Notes: generated by a model from the sequence alone, not told the origin. Shown: positions 6,784-14,809, counted from the first letter of the stretch. The stretch: DNA of 20,156 nucleotides from UMGS1696 sp964457685 (GCA_964457685.1 CAYWFS010000035.1:1-20156); one strand, 5' to 3'. A program made the numbers and translations.

Positions 6784-6838
6784 TTTTGTATTCCAATCCT
6801 TAAAATCAGTAAAATCATCCCATTTTATGATATAACTT

Positions 6839-6867
6839 ATTTTATATAATTTCCGTAACAATATCAA
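6839..6867 (-). promoter_or_regulatory. Promoter of the ABC-MFS operon
   Basis: The minus strand reads TTGATA (6862-6867), 17 bases, TAAAAT (6839-6844). The leader would be about 50 nt. It is divergent from the yitT promoter about 60 bases away. Confidence 0.5.
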
Positions 6868-6925
6868 TCTCTAATACTACCAAACATAAAGCATAAATAT
6901 TTTATTAAAATATCAAAAATATGAA

Positions 6926-6954
6926 TTGACAGAAGCAAAATTTTGTGTTATCCT
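6926..6954 (+). promoter_or_regulatory. yitT promoter
   Basis: TTGACA (6926-6931), 17 bases, TATCCT (6949-6954). The start point would be near 6961, giving a leader of about 57 nt with GAGG ten bases before the ATG at 7018. Confidence 0.65.
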
Positions 6955-7017
6955 TTTGTGTACATACAATTCGTAAATTTTCTCACATTTATTATTTTAC
7001 GACGAGGTTCAACAGTA

Positions 7018-7890
7018 ATGAACAATAACGCAGTTAAGAAAAACGCAGTTATAAATGTTGTTAAAGAATATATTATTCTTGCGTTCGCTTCCTTTTTAAT
7101 GGGATTCGGTATTTACTTCTTCCGTTTCCCGAACAACTTCTCGTTCGGAGGAGTTGCCGGTATTGCGGTACTTTTGGCAAATGTAATTCCGATTTCCGCT
7201 TCAAACATCAGCTTGGTTTTAAATATCGCACTGCTCATTGTCGGAGTTATAGTCCTCGGAAAATCTTTCGGTTTAAAATCCGGCTTTTCGACTGTAATTC
7301 TCTCGTTCTCCGTATCTTTTTTGGAAATCATTTATCCGATGGACGCACCTCTTACGGACGAGCCTCTTCTCGAATGCTGTTTCGCCGTTATTCTCGCAGG
7401 TGTATCCTCCGCAATCATATTCAACCTTGACGCTTCAAGCGGCGGCACGGATATAATTGCCATGATAATCAAAAAGTACACATCGTTCAATGTCGGAAGT
7501 GCCCTTATGATAGCGGACTTCTTCGTTGCGGCATTTGCATTCTCATTCGGAATTAAGACAGGTCTTCTTTCCCTCCTCGGTTGGTTCACAAAGGGACTCA
7601 TAATTGACAGTGTTATCGAAAGCTTCAACAAATGCAAGGTATTCACAATCATTTGCAAGGACCCCGAAAACATCACGAACTTCATCACACAGGAGCTTAA
7701 CAGAAGTGCTACCATAGAGGAAGCGGTAGGTGCATACACTCACGACAAGAGATTTGTTATCACCTCTATTGTAAACCGTTCTCAGGCTGTAAAGCTTCGT
7801 AATTACACAAGACAGCACGCACCCGAATCCTTTATCTCAATCTCCAACTCCAGTGAAATAATCGGAAACGGCTTCCGTTCACACATCTGA
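7018..7890 (+). CDS. YitT family membrane protein
   Basis: The protein has 290 residues, the family's normal length. Residues 1-200 form the integral membrane domain (DUF161-type) with five to six hydrophobic segments and the family motifs GGVAGIA (about 46-52) and DASSGGTDIIAM (about 138-149). Residues about 210-285 form the soluble DUF2179 domain, ending in the characteristic SSEIIGNGFR. The family is widespread in Firmicutes; its function is not established. An in-frame ATG at 6943 lies inside the promoter, so the ATG at 7018-7020 with GAGG upstream is taken as the start. It is monocistronic, bounded by its own promoter and a bidirectional terminator. Confidence 0.9.
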   Translation: MNNNAVKKNAVINVVKEYIILAFASFLMGFGIYFFRFPNNFSFGGVAGIAVLLANVIPISASNISLVLNIALLIVGVIVLGKSFGLKSGFSTVILSFSVSFLEIIYPMDAPLTDEPLLECCFAVILAGVSSAIIFNLDASSGGTDIIAMIIKKYTSFNVGSALMIADFFVAAFAFSFGIKTGLLSLLGWFTKGLIIDSVIESFNKCKVFTIICKDPENITNFITQELNRSATIEEAVGAYTHDKRFVITSIVNRSQAVKLRNYTRQHAPESFISISNSSEIIGNGFRSHI

Positions 7891-7911
7891 TTTTTTATTG
7901 GGTCTTACATA

Positions 7912-7975
7912 AAAAAAAACGGCTTCTCCGCTTACATCAATCATTGATGTACAAATCGGAAAAGTCGTTTTTTTG
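7912..7975. terminator. Bidirectional terminator between yitT and purA
   Basis: The outer stem 7917-7930 with 7957-7970 has two imperfections, and the inner stem TACATCA/TGATGTA is perfect. It is flanked by nine A on the left and seven T on the right. It serves both convergent transcripts, yitT (plus) and purB-purA (minus). Confidence 0.85.
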
Positions 7976-8022
7976 TTATTTACTCTCAGCAGAGCTTATT
8001 ATTTATCGCCGATTAGCGACAA

Positions 8023-9300
8023 TCAGTCCATTACGAAATACTGGTCTCTTTCAGCACCTACGGAAACGTACTTGATGGGACAGTTTATTGCTTTCTCGAT
8101 GAATCTGATATACTTCTGAGCGTTTTCGGGAAGCTCCTCGAAAGAACGGCAATCGGAAATATCGCACATCCAGCCGTCGAGATATTCGTATACCGGCTTT
8201 GCTTCGTTAAGAGCAGTCTCGGAAGTCGGGAACTTGTCTGTTTCAACTCCGTTTACGATATACTTTGTGCATACGGGAATCTTTTCGAGTGCGGAAAGAA
8301 TATCGAGCTTTGTAAGAACGAGAGCGGTGGGAGCCTGCATGAGAACACCGTACTTTGTAGCGGGAATATCAAATCCGCCTACTCTTCTCGGTCTGCCTGT
8401 TGCCGCACCGTATTCATGTCCAACATCTCTGATCTTATCGCCTATTTCATCGAACAGCTCACAAGTGAAGGGACCTGCACCTACGCAGCTGGAATAAGCC
8501 TTGGTAATACCTACAACCTCATCAATGTGAGCGAACGGTACACCTGCACCTACGGGAGCATATGCGGCGATTGTAGAGGATGCGGATGTGTAAGGATAAA
8601 TACCGAAGTCGATGTCTCTGAGAGCACCGAGCTGAGCCTCGAACATTACAGACTTGCCGGCTTCGATTGCACCGTGGAGGTATTCTGTTGTATCGCAAAC
8701 ATAATCCTTGAGTATGCTACCGTACTTATTGAGCCATGCACGAATATCCTCAGCCTTAACGGGTTCCTTACCGTAGCCCTTTTCAACTGTGAGGTTCTTC
8801 CATTCGAGAACGCCTTCGAGTCTGTCCTCTATAGCCTTTTCATCGAGGAGATCACCCATTCTGAATGCTTTCTTCATGTACTTATCCGAGTATACGGGAG
8901 AGATACCGCGTCTTGTAGAGCCGTAAGCCTTACCGCCGAGTCTGTCCTCCTCGAGAACGTCAAGAAGCTTATGATAAGGCATACAAATTACAGCCTTATC
9001 GCTGATCTTGAGTCTGTCGGGGTTAATGTTAAGACCGAGGGCACGGTTCTTTTCGATCTCGTTTACAAGGTGTTCGAGGTCTATTACCATACCGGGACCC
9101 ATTACGCAAACAGTTTCGTCTCTGATGATACCGGACGGAAGAAGGTTCAGGATAAATGTACCCTTTTCGTTTACAACGGTATGACCCGCATTGTTTCCTC
9201 CCTGATATCTTACAACAACATCGTATTCGGACGCAAGAAGGTCAACCATTCTTCCCTTTCCTTCGTCTCCCCAGTTGATTCCGACAACAGCAGTTATCAT
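8023..9300 (-). CDS. purA: Adenylosuccinate synthetase
   Basis: The 425-residue protein has the standard length. It joins IMP and aspartate using GTP to make adenylosuccinate, the first committed step to AMP. The N-terminal GWGDEGKG-type loop is present as NWGDEGKG (9-16) with catalytic Asp12; GGNNAGHT (34-41) supplies His40. The middle signature GITKAYSSCVGAGPF and the GRPRRVGGFD block of the GTP/IMP site are also present. The ATG at 9298-9300 has GGAGG eight bases upstream. It follows purB with a 52-base gap and no terminator, so the two AMP-branch enzymes are one transcript, ended by the 7912-7975 hairpin. Confidence 0.97.
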   Translation of the reverse strand: MITAVVGINWGDEGKGRMVDLLASEYDVVVRYQGGNNAGHTVVNEKGTFILNLLPSGIIRDETVCVMGPGMVIDLEHLVNEIEKNRALGLNINPDRLKISDKAVICMPYHKLLDVLEEDRLGGKAYGSTRRGISPVYSDKYMKKAFRMGDLLDEKAIEDRLEGVLEWKNLTVEKGYGKEPVKAEDIRAWLNKYGSILKDYVCDTTEYLHGAIEAGKSVMFEAQLGALRDIDFGIYPYTSASSTIAAYAPVGAGVPFAHIDEVVGITKAYSSCVGAGPFTCELFDEIGDKIRDVGHEYGAATGRPRRVGGFDIPATKYGVLMQAPTALVLTKLDILSALEKIPVCTKYIVNGVETDKFPTSETALNEAKPVYEYLDGWMCDISDCRSFEELPENAQKYIRFIEKAINCPIKYVSVGAERDQYFVMD

Positions 9301-9352
9301 TGATTTTTCCTCCGTTATTTTCGTGAGTTTTATATTTATATTTTTAGGTGAC

Positions 9353-10783
9353 TTATACGTTTATGGATACGCTCGCATTGCCAAGGTCGGCATATTTTTC
9401 AAGGAGCGGCTTGATTTCGTTTTCGAGATATTCCTCGGTCTGCTTTTCCGCACATCCCGTAAATGTTCTCGGGTCGGTAAGCTCTGCCATTTCTTCCTTT
9501 GTAAGACCGAATCTTTCGTCTGCAAGAATTCTGTCGAGAAGGTCGTTTTCCGCACCGTTCAGCTTAATCTGCTTTGTGCAGGCAACAGAATGCTCGCGTA
9601 TAGCCTCATGAAGCTTCTGTCTGTCTCCGCCCTTCTTCGTGCAGTACATGAGAATATTCTCTGTAGCCATAAAGGGAATTTCTTCGTTAAGGTGCTTTTC
9701 AACTACCTTCGGATAGATAGTACCGCCGGACACTACGTTGATATAGAGTGCAAGGATAGCGTCGGTTGCAAGGAATGCTTCGGGAACGGAGATTCTCTTG
9801 TTGGCGGAGTCATCGAGTGTTCTTTCAAACCACTGAGTAGCGGCTGTGATAGAGGGATTGAGAACATCTACCATAACGTAACGTGAAAGGGAAGCAATTC
9901 TTTCGCTTCTCATGGGGTTACGCTTGTATGCCATTGCGGAGGAGCCTATCTGCTTATCCTCAAACGGCTCGTCAAATTCCTTGAGGTGGGAAAGAAGTCT
10001 TGTATCGTTCGAGAACTTAGTCGCACTCTGAGCTATGCTTGAAAGAACGGAAAGAACTTCGAAGTCCACCTTTCTCGAATATGTCTGACCCGACACCGAA
10101 TAGCAGGAGGAGAAGCCCATTTTTTCGGCAATCATCTTGTCAAGCTTCTTTACCTTTTCATAGTCTCCCTCGAAAAGCTCAAGGAAAGACGCACCTGTTC
10201 CCGTTGTACCCTTACAGCCGAGAAGCTTGAGTCTTGAAATCGTATATTCAAGCTTATCGAGGTCGGAAACGAGATCCTGGAGCCAAAGAGTAGCTCTTTT
10301 TCCCATTGTTGTAGGCTGAGCCGCCTGGAAATGAGTATATGCAAGAGTCGGGAGAGACTTATGCTTTTCGGCAAATTCCGCAACAGCTTTAATGCAGCTT
10401 ACAAGGAGCTTTCTTATCTGTTCGAGACCTGCACGCATAAGGATAATATCGGTATTGTCGCCGACGTAGCAGGATGTAGCACCGAGGTGGATGATTCCTG
10501 CGGCATTTGGACAGCAGTCACCGTAGGTCTTTACATGAGCCATAACGTCATGTCTTACCTCGGACTCATACTTTTTAGCCTTTGCATAGTCGATGTTGTA
10601 GATATTTTCTTTAAGTTCCTTTATCTGTTCGTCTGTGATATTAATGCCAAGCTCCTTTTCGCTTTCGGCAAGAGCAACCCAAAGCTTTCTCCATGTAGAG
10701 AACTTTGTGTCGGCAGAGAATATCGTCTTCATCTCACCGCTGGCATATCTTGTACACAGCGGATTTTCGTAAACGTCAGTCAT
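9353..10783 (-). CDS. purB: Adenylosuccinate lyase
   Basis: The protein has 476 residues from the ATG at 10781-10783. It belongs to the fumarase/aspartase superfamily and cleaves both SAICAR and adenylosuccinate, releasing fumarate. The catalytic His is in YTHFQAAQPT (about residue 151). The mobile serine loop signature is SSAMAYKRNPMRSE (281-294). GATSCYVGDNTD is the superfamily's first conserved block. A TTG five codons upstream is in frame, but AAAGGA (10790-10795) sits six bases before the ATG and overlaps that TTG codon, so the ATG is chosen. It is first gene of purB-purA; pairing of the two enzymes that act consecutively on adenylosuccinate makes functional sense. The other pur genes are not in the window. 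Confidence 0.97.
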   Translation of the reverse strand: MTDVYENPLCTRYASGEMKTIFSADTKFSTWRKLWVALAESEKELGINITDEQIKELKENIYNIDYAKAKKYESEVRHDVMAHVKTYGDCCPNAAGIIHLGATSCYVGDNTDIILMRAGLEQIRKLLVSCIKAVAEFAEKHKSLPTLAYTHFQAAQPTTMGKRATLWLQDLVSDLDKLEYTISRLKLLGCKGTTGTGASFLELFEGDYEKVKKLDKMIAEKMGFSSCYSVSGQTYSRKVDFEVLSVLSSIAQSATKFSNDTRLLSHLKEFDEPFEDKQIGSSAMAYKRNPMRSERIASLSRYVMVDVLNPSITAATQWFERTLDDSANKRISVPEAFLATDAILALYINVVSGGTIYPKVVEKHLNEEIPFMATENILMYCTKKGGDRQKLHEAIREHSVACTKQIKLNGAENDLLDRILADERFGLTKEEMAELTDPRTFTGCAEKQTEEYLENEIKPLLEKYADLGNASVSINV

Positions 10784-10824
10784 AAGCCGTCCTTTCAAAT
10801 GGGAACAAAATATTTTACTTATTT

Positions 10825-10833
10825 ATTATATCA
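10825..10833 (-). promoter_or_regulatory. purB extended -10 promoter
   Basis: The minus strand reads TGATATAAT, a TGn-extended consensus -10 box. No good -35 box stands 17 bases upstream. The leader would be about 35 nt. There is no room for, and no sign of, a purine riboswitch in it. Confidence 0.5.
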
Positions 10834-10857
10834 CACAAATTCGTTTGAATCATGAAT

Positions 10858-10884
10858 AAAACAGCGTTTGTTTTCAAACACGGC
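10858..10884 (-). terminator. Weak terminator after bioY
   Basis: On the minus strand GTGTTTG, AAAA, CAAACGC (10881-10864) folds to seven pairs including one G-U, then TGTTTTATT. It lies about 40 bases after the bioY stop. The T-run is interrupted, so leakage into purB-purA is possible. Confidence 0.5.
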
Positions 10885-10922
10885 GATTTTCTCCATTATA
10901 ACGAATAAAATCATGACACAAA

Positions 10923-11504
10923 TTACTTTTTTGTCGTTTTTTCACATCTCGATATGCGTCGTTTTATTATTTCCGACACCGAGTATGCACACACTGTCTT
11001 GAATACATCGCCGACGACAAACGGAAGCACGCATATTCCAATGCAGTCCGAGACGGCTGTTCCGCTGAACACGGCAAACCACACCGTTCCGACTGTATAA
11101 ATAATAAGATTTCCGAGTAGCATTCCGACAGACGCAAGCCATGCACCATGATTTGTTTTCAGATTCGCCATGAATCCGATAACAGCGGCGGCAGGGATAT
11201 AAGCGACAAGATAGCCTCCCGTCGGAGAGATTACACGCTCAAATCCACTCGAAAAGCCGGCAAAAACAGGCACTCCGATTACACCGAGCATGATGTAGCA
11301 CAAAACCGATGCCACTCCGCACCTTGCCCCTCCGATGGAAGCCGCAAAAAACACCGCAAAGGTTGCAAGAGACACGGGAACACTTCCGAGACTTACGGAA
11401 AACGGAGAAAGTATGGAAATTATTGCCGTAAAAAAAGCGGCGGTCGTCAAAAAATGTACTTTCTCGTGTCTCGTCAAGCTATATATCTTATCCTTTTCAT
11501 ACAT
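10923..11504 (-). CDS. bioY: Biotin ECF transporter S-component BioY
   Basis: The protein is 193 residues from the ATG at 11502-11504, with about six hydrophobic helices. BioY binds biotin in the membrane and works with shared ECF ATPases (EcfA, EcfA') and EcfT. Family features are present: TTAAFFTAIISIL at the start of helix 1, SLGSVPVSLATFAVF, YIMLGVIGVPVFAGFSSG, and the PTGGYLVAY motif. No ECF module is nearby, so it presumably uses a shared one elsewhere. The start is uncertain: the consensus promoter ends only ten bases before this ATG and no Shine-Dalgarno precedes it. A TTG at 11475-11477 with AAGGA twelve bases upstream is an alternative that would leave 184 residues. The longer frame from TTG 11543 overlaps the promoter and is rejected. 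No biotin synthesis genes are adjacent. Confidence 0.9.
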   Translation of the reverse strand: MYEKDKIYSLTRHEKVHFLTTAAFFTAIISILSPFSVSLGSVPVSLATFAVFFAASIGGARCGVASVLCYIMLGVIGVPVFAGFSSGFERVISPTGGYLVAYIPAAAVIGFMANLKTNHGAWLASVGMLLGNLIIYTVGTVWFAVFSGTAVSDCIGICVLPFVVGDVFKTVCAYSVSEIIKRRISRCEKTTKK

Positions 11505-11514
11505 TATATATTTA

Positions 11515-11543
11515 ATTATAATCTCACACAGTCTCTCTGTCAA
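11515..11543 (-). promoter_or_regulatory. bioY promoter (full consensus)
   Basis: The minus strand reads TTGACA (11538-11543), exactly 17 bases, TATAAT (11515-11520). The expected start point (about 11508) is only about four bases before the ATG at 11504, predicting a nearly leaderless mRNA. I could not recognise a BirA operator here. Confidence 0.8.
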
Positions 11544-11653
11544 GGCATAGGTTCGTCAATTTCTCATGTTTTTCTTTTTCTCACAATCACTCGCCAAAAT
11601 CCGCATTCAAGTTGTGCAAGTATACGATTCATTTCGAGCCGACCTGAAAAAAC

Positions 11654-11682
11654 TTGACACGGCAAAAAAACACGAGTATAAT
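11654..11682 (+). promoter_or_regulatory. glnN promoter (full consensus)
   Basis: TTGACA (11654-11659), 17 bases including a run of seven A, TATAAT (11677-11682). The leader to the ATG at 11781 is about 90 nt. Confidence 0.8.
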
Positions 11683-11729
11683 TAATTTGTTATATAACTC
11701 GGCAATGGCATTTTTTATCTTTTACTTCT

Positions 11730-11751
11730 GTCATTGTCTTTTTACATTGAC
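11730..11751 (+). promoter_or_regulatory. Hairpin in glnN leader
   Basis: GTCATTGT (11730-11737) pairs with ACATTGAC (11744-11751) at seven of eight positions around a six-base loop, followed by GAATCTTTTT. It could be a weak attenuator. The loop lacks the A1/G4 hexaloop pattern expected of an ANTAR target, so that mechanism is not supported. Confidence 0.35.
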
Positions 11752-11780
11752 GAATCTTTTTATATTTAAGGAGTTATCCG

Positions 11781-13874
11781 ATGTCTACAGTCAGCGAATA
11801 TTTCGGTTGCTTATCCTTTGATGCCTCAACAATGAAGGAGCGTCTTCCGAAAGAAACGTACAAATCTTTAAAGAAAACTATTGACGAAAACAGGCAGCTC
11901 GATCTCGGAGTCGCAAACATCGTGGCAAACGCTATGAAGGACTGGGCTGTAGAACACGGGTGTACTCATTTCACACACTGGTTCCAGCCTCTTACGGGAG
12001 TTACCGCAGAAAAGCACGACAGCTTTATTTCCCCCGTCGGTGAAGGAAAGGTCATAATGGAGTTCTCGGGAAAAGAGCTTGTTCGCGGTGAACCCGATGC
12101 CTCCTCATTCCCGTCAGGCGGACTCAGAGCTACCTTTGAAGCAAGAGGCTACACCGCATGGGACCCCACCTCCTATGCATTCATAAAGGACAACACACTT
12201 TGCATCCCAACCGCATTCTGTTCCTACGGCGGCGAGGCTCTCGATACAAAGACTCCTCTGCTCCGTTCAATGGAAGCGATAAACACTCAGTCTCTCCGAA
12301 TCCTCAAGCTTTTTGACCCTCATACTACCGTATCATGTGTAAGAACAAGCGTAGGACCCGAGCAGGAATATTTCCTTGTTCCGAAAGAGCTTTACGACCA
12401 GAGAGAAGACCTTATTTTCACAGGCAGAACTCTTTTCGGTGCAAAGGCTCCCAAGGGTCAGGAGCTTGACGACCACTATTTCGGTGTTATCAAGCCGAAT
12501 GTAGAATCCTTTATGCACGAGCTTGACTGTGAGCTTTGGAAGCTGGGCATACTCGCAAAAACAGAGCATAACGAAACAGCACCGGCACAGCACGAGCTTG
12601 CACCCATATTCACTCAGGCGAACATTGCTACAGACCACAACCAGCTTACAATGGAAATAATGAAAAAGGTCGCAAAGCGTCACGGTCTTGTATGTCTCCT
12701 GCACGAAAAGCCTTTCAAGGGCGTAAACGGCTCAGGTAAGCACAACAACTGGTCGATAGCAACAAACACCGGTGTAAACCTCCTCACCCCCGGAGACACC
12801 CCCCACGAAAATGCTCAGTTCCTTCTTTTCCTCTGTGCTGTAATAAAGGCGGTTGACGAATACCAGTCTCTTCTCAGAATCAGTGCCGCTACTGCCGGAA
12901 ACGACCACAGACTCGGTGCAAACGAAGCTCCGCCTGCCGTGATTTCTATATTCCTCGGAAATGAGCTTACCGATATTCTCAACGCTCTTGAATCGGACAA
13001 GCATTACGACCCGAGAGAAGCCGCACAGCTCCACCTCGGAACCGATATTCTCCCCAAGCTCCCCCAGGATACGACAGACAGAAACCGTACCTCTCCCTTT
13101 GCGTTCACTGGTAACAAGTTTGAATTCCGTATGGTCGGTTCTTCAAGCTCAATCGCAGAATGTAACACCGTACTTAATACAGCGGTTGCGGAAAGTCTCA
13201 GACAGTTTGCCGATATTCTCGAAACCGCAAGCAACTTCCAGGAGTCTCTCAACCACCTTATCAGAGACACCATAAAGGCTCACAAGAGAATCATATTCAA
13301 CGGAAACGGCTACAACGATGAATGGATAGAGGAAGCTACCGACAACCGCGGTCTTCTCAATCTCCGTTCCACCCCCGAAGCTCTTTCCATGTATCTCACA
13401 AAGAAGAACATAGACCTTTTCAAGATACATCACGTTTATTCCGAAACGGAAATGCACTCAAGATACGAGATAATGCTTGAAAATTACGTTAAGACCACAA
13501 AAATCGAGGCTAACGTAATGATAGACATGGTAAACAAGCAGATACTCCCCGCAATCGAGGAATACATTAAGGCAATCTGCGATACAGGTTTGGCAAAGCG
13601 TGAACTCAGCGTTTCAAACAACTATGAGAAAAGACTTGCAAACAGACTTACAGACCTTGTTGAAAACATAGAAGAAACAAAGGAAAAGCTTTCCGAGGAG
13701 CTTACCGCCGCAAGCCGTATTACAGACATGACCGAGGCTTCATTCGCAATCAAGGGCAAGGTAATAATCCTCATGGAAAAGCTCAGAGAGTTCTGTGACG
13801 AAGCGGAAACAATCACAGACGAAAAATATTGGAGATTCCCGACCTACTCAAAGCTTCTTTTCGGAATTTCTTAA
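11781..13874 (+). CDS. glnN: Glutamine synthetase type III
   Basis: The protein is 697 residues, the length of GSIII (about 700), much longer than GSI. It makes glutamine from glutamate, ammonia and ATP and is the main ammonia-assimilating enzyme in several gut Ruminococcus and Bacteroides. Visible blocks: the GSIII N-terminal domain (FGCLSFDASTM), THWFQPLTG (65-73), the metal-binding GPEQEYFL (192-199), HNETAPAQHE (263-272), NGSGKHNNWS (316-325) and, near residue 440, RTSPFAFTGNKFEFR. The C-terminal 170 residues form the GSIII-specific helical region. AAGGAG lies seven bases before the ATG. It has a strong promoter at 11654-11682. No ammonium transporter or PII gene is adjacent. There is no terminator between it and the M23 gene, so read-through into the latter is possible. 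Confidence 0.97.
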   Translation: MSTVSEYFGCLSFDASTMKERLPKETYKSLKKTIDENRQLDLGVANIVANAMKDWAVEHGCTHFTHWFQPLTGVTAEKHDSFISPVGEGKVIMEFSGKELVRGEPDASSFPSGGLRATFEARGYTAWDPTSYAFIKDNTLCIPTAFCSYGGEALDTKTPLLRSMEAINTQSLRILKLFDPHTTVSCVRTSVGPEQEYFLVPKELYDQREDLIFTGRTLFGAKAPKGQELDDHYFGVIKPNVESFMHELDCELWKLGILAKTEHNETAPAQHELAPIFTQANIATDHNQLTMEIMKKVAKRHGLVCLLHEKPFKGVNGSGKHNNWSIATNTGVNLLTPGDTPHENAQFLLFLCAVIKAVDEYQSLLRISAATAGNDHRLGANEAPPAVISIFLGNELTDILNALESDKHYDPREAAQLHLGTDILPKLPQDTTDRNRTSPFAFTGNKFEFRMVGSSSSIAECNTVLNTAVAESLRQFADILETASNFQESLNHLIRDTIKAHKRIIFNGNGYNDEWIEEATDNRGLLNLRSTPEALSMYLTKKNIDLFKIHHVYSETEMHSRYEIMLENYVKTTKIEANVMIDMVNKQILPAIEEYIKAICDTGLAKRELSVSNNYEKRLANRLTDLVENIEETKEKLSEELTAASRITDMTEASFAIKGKVIILMEKLREFCDEAETITDEKYWRFPTYSKLLFGIS

Positions 13875-13890
13875 AATCGAATAACCAAAT

Positions 13891-13919
13891 GTATATATTC
13901 CTTCTTTATGGCAAGAATA
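13891..13919 (+). promoter_or_regulatory. Candidate sigma-F-type (forespore) promoter
   Basis: GTATA (13891-13895), 14 bases, then GGCAAGAATA (13910-13919). The downstream part fits the B. subtilis sigma-F -10 pattern GGNNANAHTR at every position; the upstream part fits GYATA. Spacing is one base shorter than usual. The predicted start is about 33 nt before the ATG of the SpoIIQ-like gene, and no sigma-A promoter is seen there. Confidence 0.5.
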
Positions 13920-13958
13920 ATCACGAAGTTATTTCTTACATGAGGAAGGAATTTTACT

Positions 13959-14732
13959 ATGTCAAGCTTATCAACAAAAAAGCAGAATCGTGTACTGCTT
14001 ATTTCACTTACTGCAATTCTGGCTTGCACCGCCATACTGATAGCGGTAACGGGAAGTGCGAACAAAAAGAAAAATGAAAAAATCTCCCCCGACGTTGGCG
14101 AAACAATTGTCGAAAAGGAGGACTCAAAGGAGAAAAAAACAGAAGAAAAGACGGCAAAGCTCGAAAACAAAGATAAATCCGAAAAGTCCGAAAAAACGGA
14201 AAAATCCGACGATTCCGCAAAAGAAGAAAAGGAGACTACCGAGAAAAAGAAAGAAGACAAAGAGGTTTCCGCTGTAATAAGCGATGCTCTGCCCGAGTTT
14301 TCCTGCCCTGTTGACGGTATTGCAATAAAGGAGCATTCCGACAATGTTCCCGTTTTTTCCTATACGATGGAAGACTACCGTGTGCATAACGGAATTGACA
14401 TTGCCGCTTCTGTCGGAACTCCCGTATATGCCGCAGCAGATGGAGTAGTTGCTTCAATAAACGATGACCCTATGATGGGAGTTTGCATTTCACTTTCCCA
14501 CAGCGGAGGAGCTATGACCTGCTACAAGGGGCTGTCGGAGGAATCGCTCGATATGTTAAGTGTGGGTGAGACAGTTTCGAGAGGTGATGTAATAGGCTCT
14601 GCGGGAGATACGGCTCTTATCGAAAGTGCAGAGGAAAACCACGTTCATGTTGAGCTTACCGTAAACGGAGAACAGCAGAATCCATCCGACTACTTTAATG
14701 TAACCTATATCGGCGACATGAACGAGGACTGA
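13959..14732 (+). CDS. M23-family peptidase domain protein, SpoIIQ-like
   Basis: The protein has 257 residues: a short cytoplasmic start, one membrane helix (about 11-31), a Lys/Glu/Ser-rich linker (about 36-104), and a C-terminal LytM/M23 domain (about 110-250). Zinc ligands of an active M23 enzyme are all present: HNGID (His143, Asp147) and HVH (His228, His230). The architecture matches SpoIIQ, the forespore protein that with SpoIIIAH bridges forespore and mother cell during engulfment. Clostridial SpoIIQ, unlike that of B. subtilis, keeps the metal site. The sigma-F-like promoter at 13891-13919 supports this. The linker is almost pure Lys, Glu, Ser and Thr, presumably disordered. GAGGAAGGA precedes the ATG. 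An alternative is a generic M23 cell-wall hydrolase. The next gene is not spoIIID, the neighbour known in C. difficile, so the assignment is not certain. Confidence 0.8.
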   Translation: MSSLSTKKQNRVLLISLTAILACTAILIAVTGSANKKKNEKISPDVGETIVEKEDSKEKKTEEKTAKLENKDKSEKSEKTEKSDDSAKEEKETTEKKKEDKEVSAVISDALPEFSCPVDGIAIKEHSDNVPVFSYTMEDYRVHNGIDIAASVGTPVYAAADGVVASINDDPMMGVCISLSHSGGAMTCYKGLSEESLDMLSVGETVSRGDVIGSAGDTALIESAEENHVHVELTVNGEQQNPSDYFNVTYIGDMNED

Positions 14733-14740
14733 CAAAAAAA

Positions 14741-14809
14741 TACCGCTTTCCGAACTTATGATATAACCGAACTATTCGGCATATATCACAAAAGGCAAGC
14801 GGTTTTTTT
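14741..14809 (+). terminator. Terminator after the M23 gene
   Basis: The outer stem ACCGCTT (14742-14748) pairs with AAGCGGT (14797-14803). The inner arms TGATATA and CCGAA pair with TTCGG and ATATCA. It ends in seven T (14803-14809), with an A-run on the left. It is a strong terminator. Confidence 0.85.

Noticed and set aside
6784..6867. Extended N-terminus of the ABC ATPase (28 additional residues)
   Set aside because: The additional frame would overlap the likely promoter at 6839-6867 and has no family similarity; the ATG at 6783 gives a standard ABC N-terminus.
8416..9303. 295-codon open frame opposite purA
   Set aside because: It is antisense to purA, Cys/Ser-rich and without recognisable motifs.
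10784..10922. Purine riboswitch upstream of purB
   Set aside because: The predicted leader is only about 35 nt and the rest is the bioY 3' region; there is no three-way-junction pattern.
11505..11653. BirA operator or riboswitch for bioY
   Set aside because: No long inverted repeat of the BirA type was found around the promoter, and the leader is too short for an aptamer.
14056..14277. Lys/Arg-rich 73-codon frame overlapping the M23 gene
   Set aside because: It is a +1 shadow of the A-rich Lys/Glu linker; the extreme Lys/Arg content is a by-product of the base composition.
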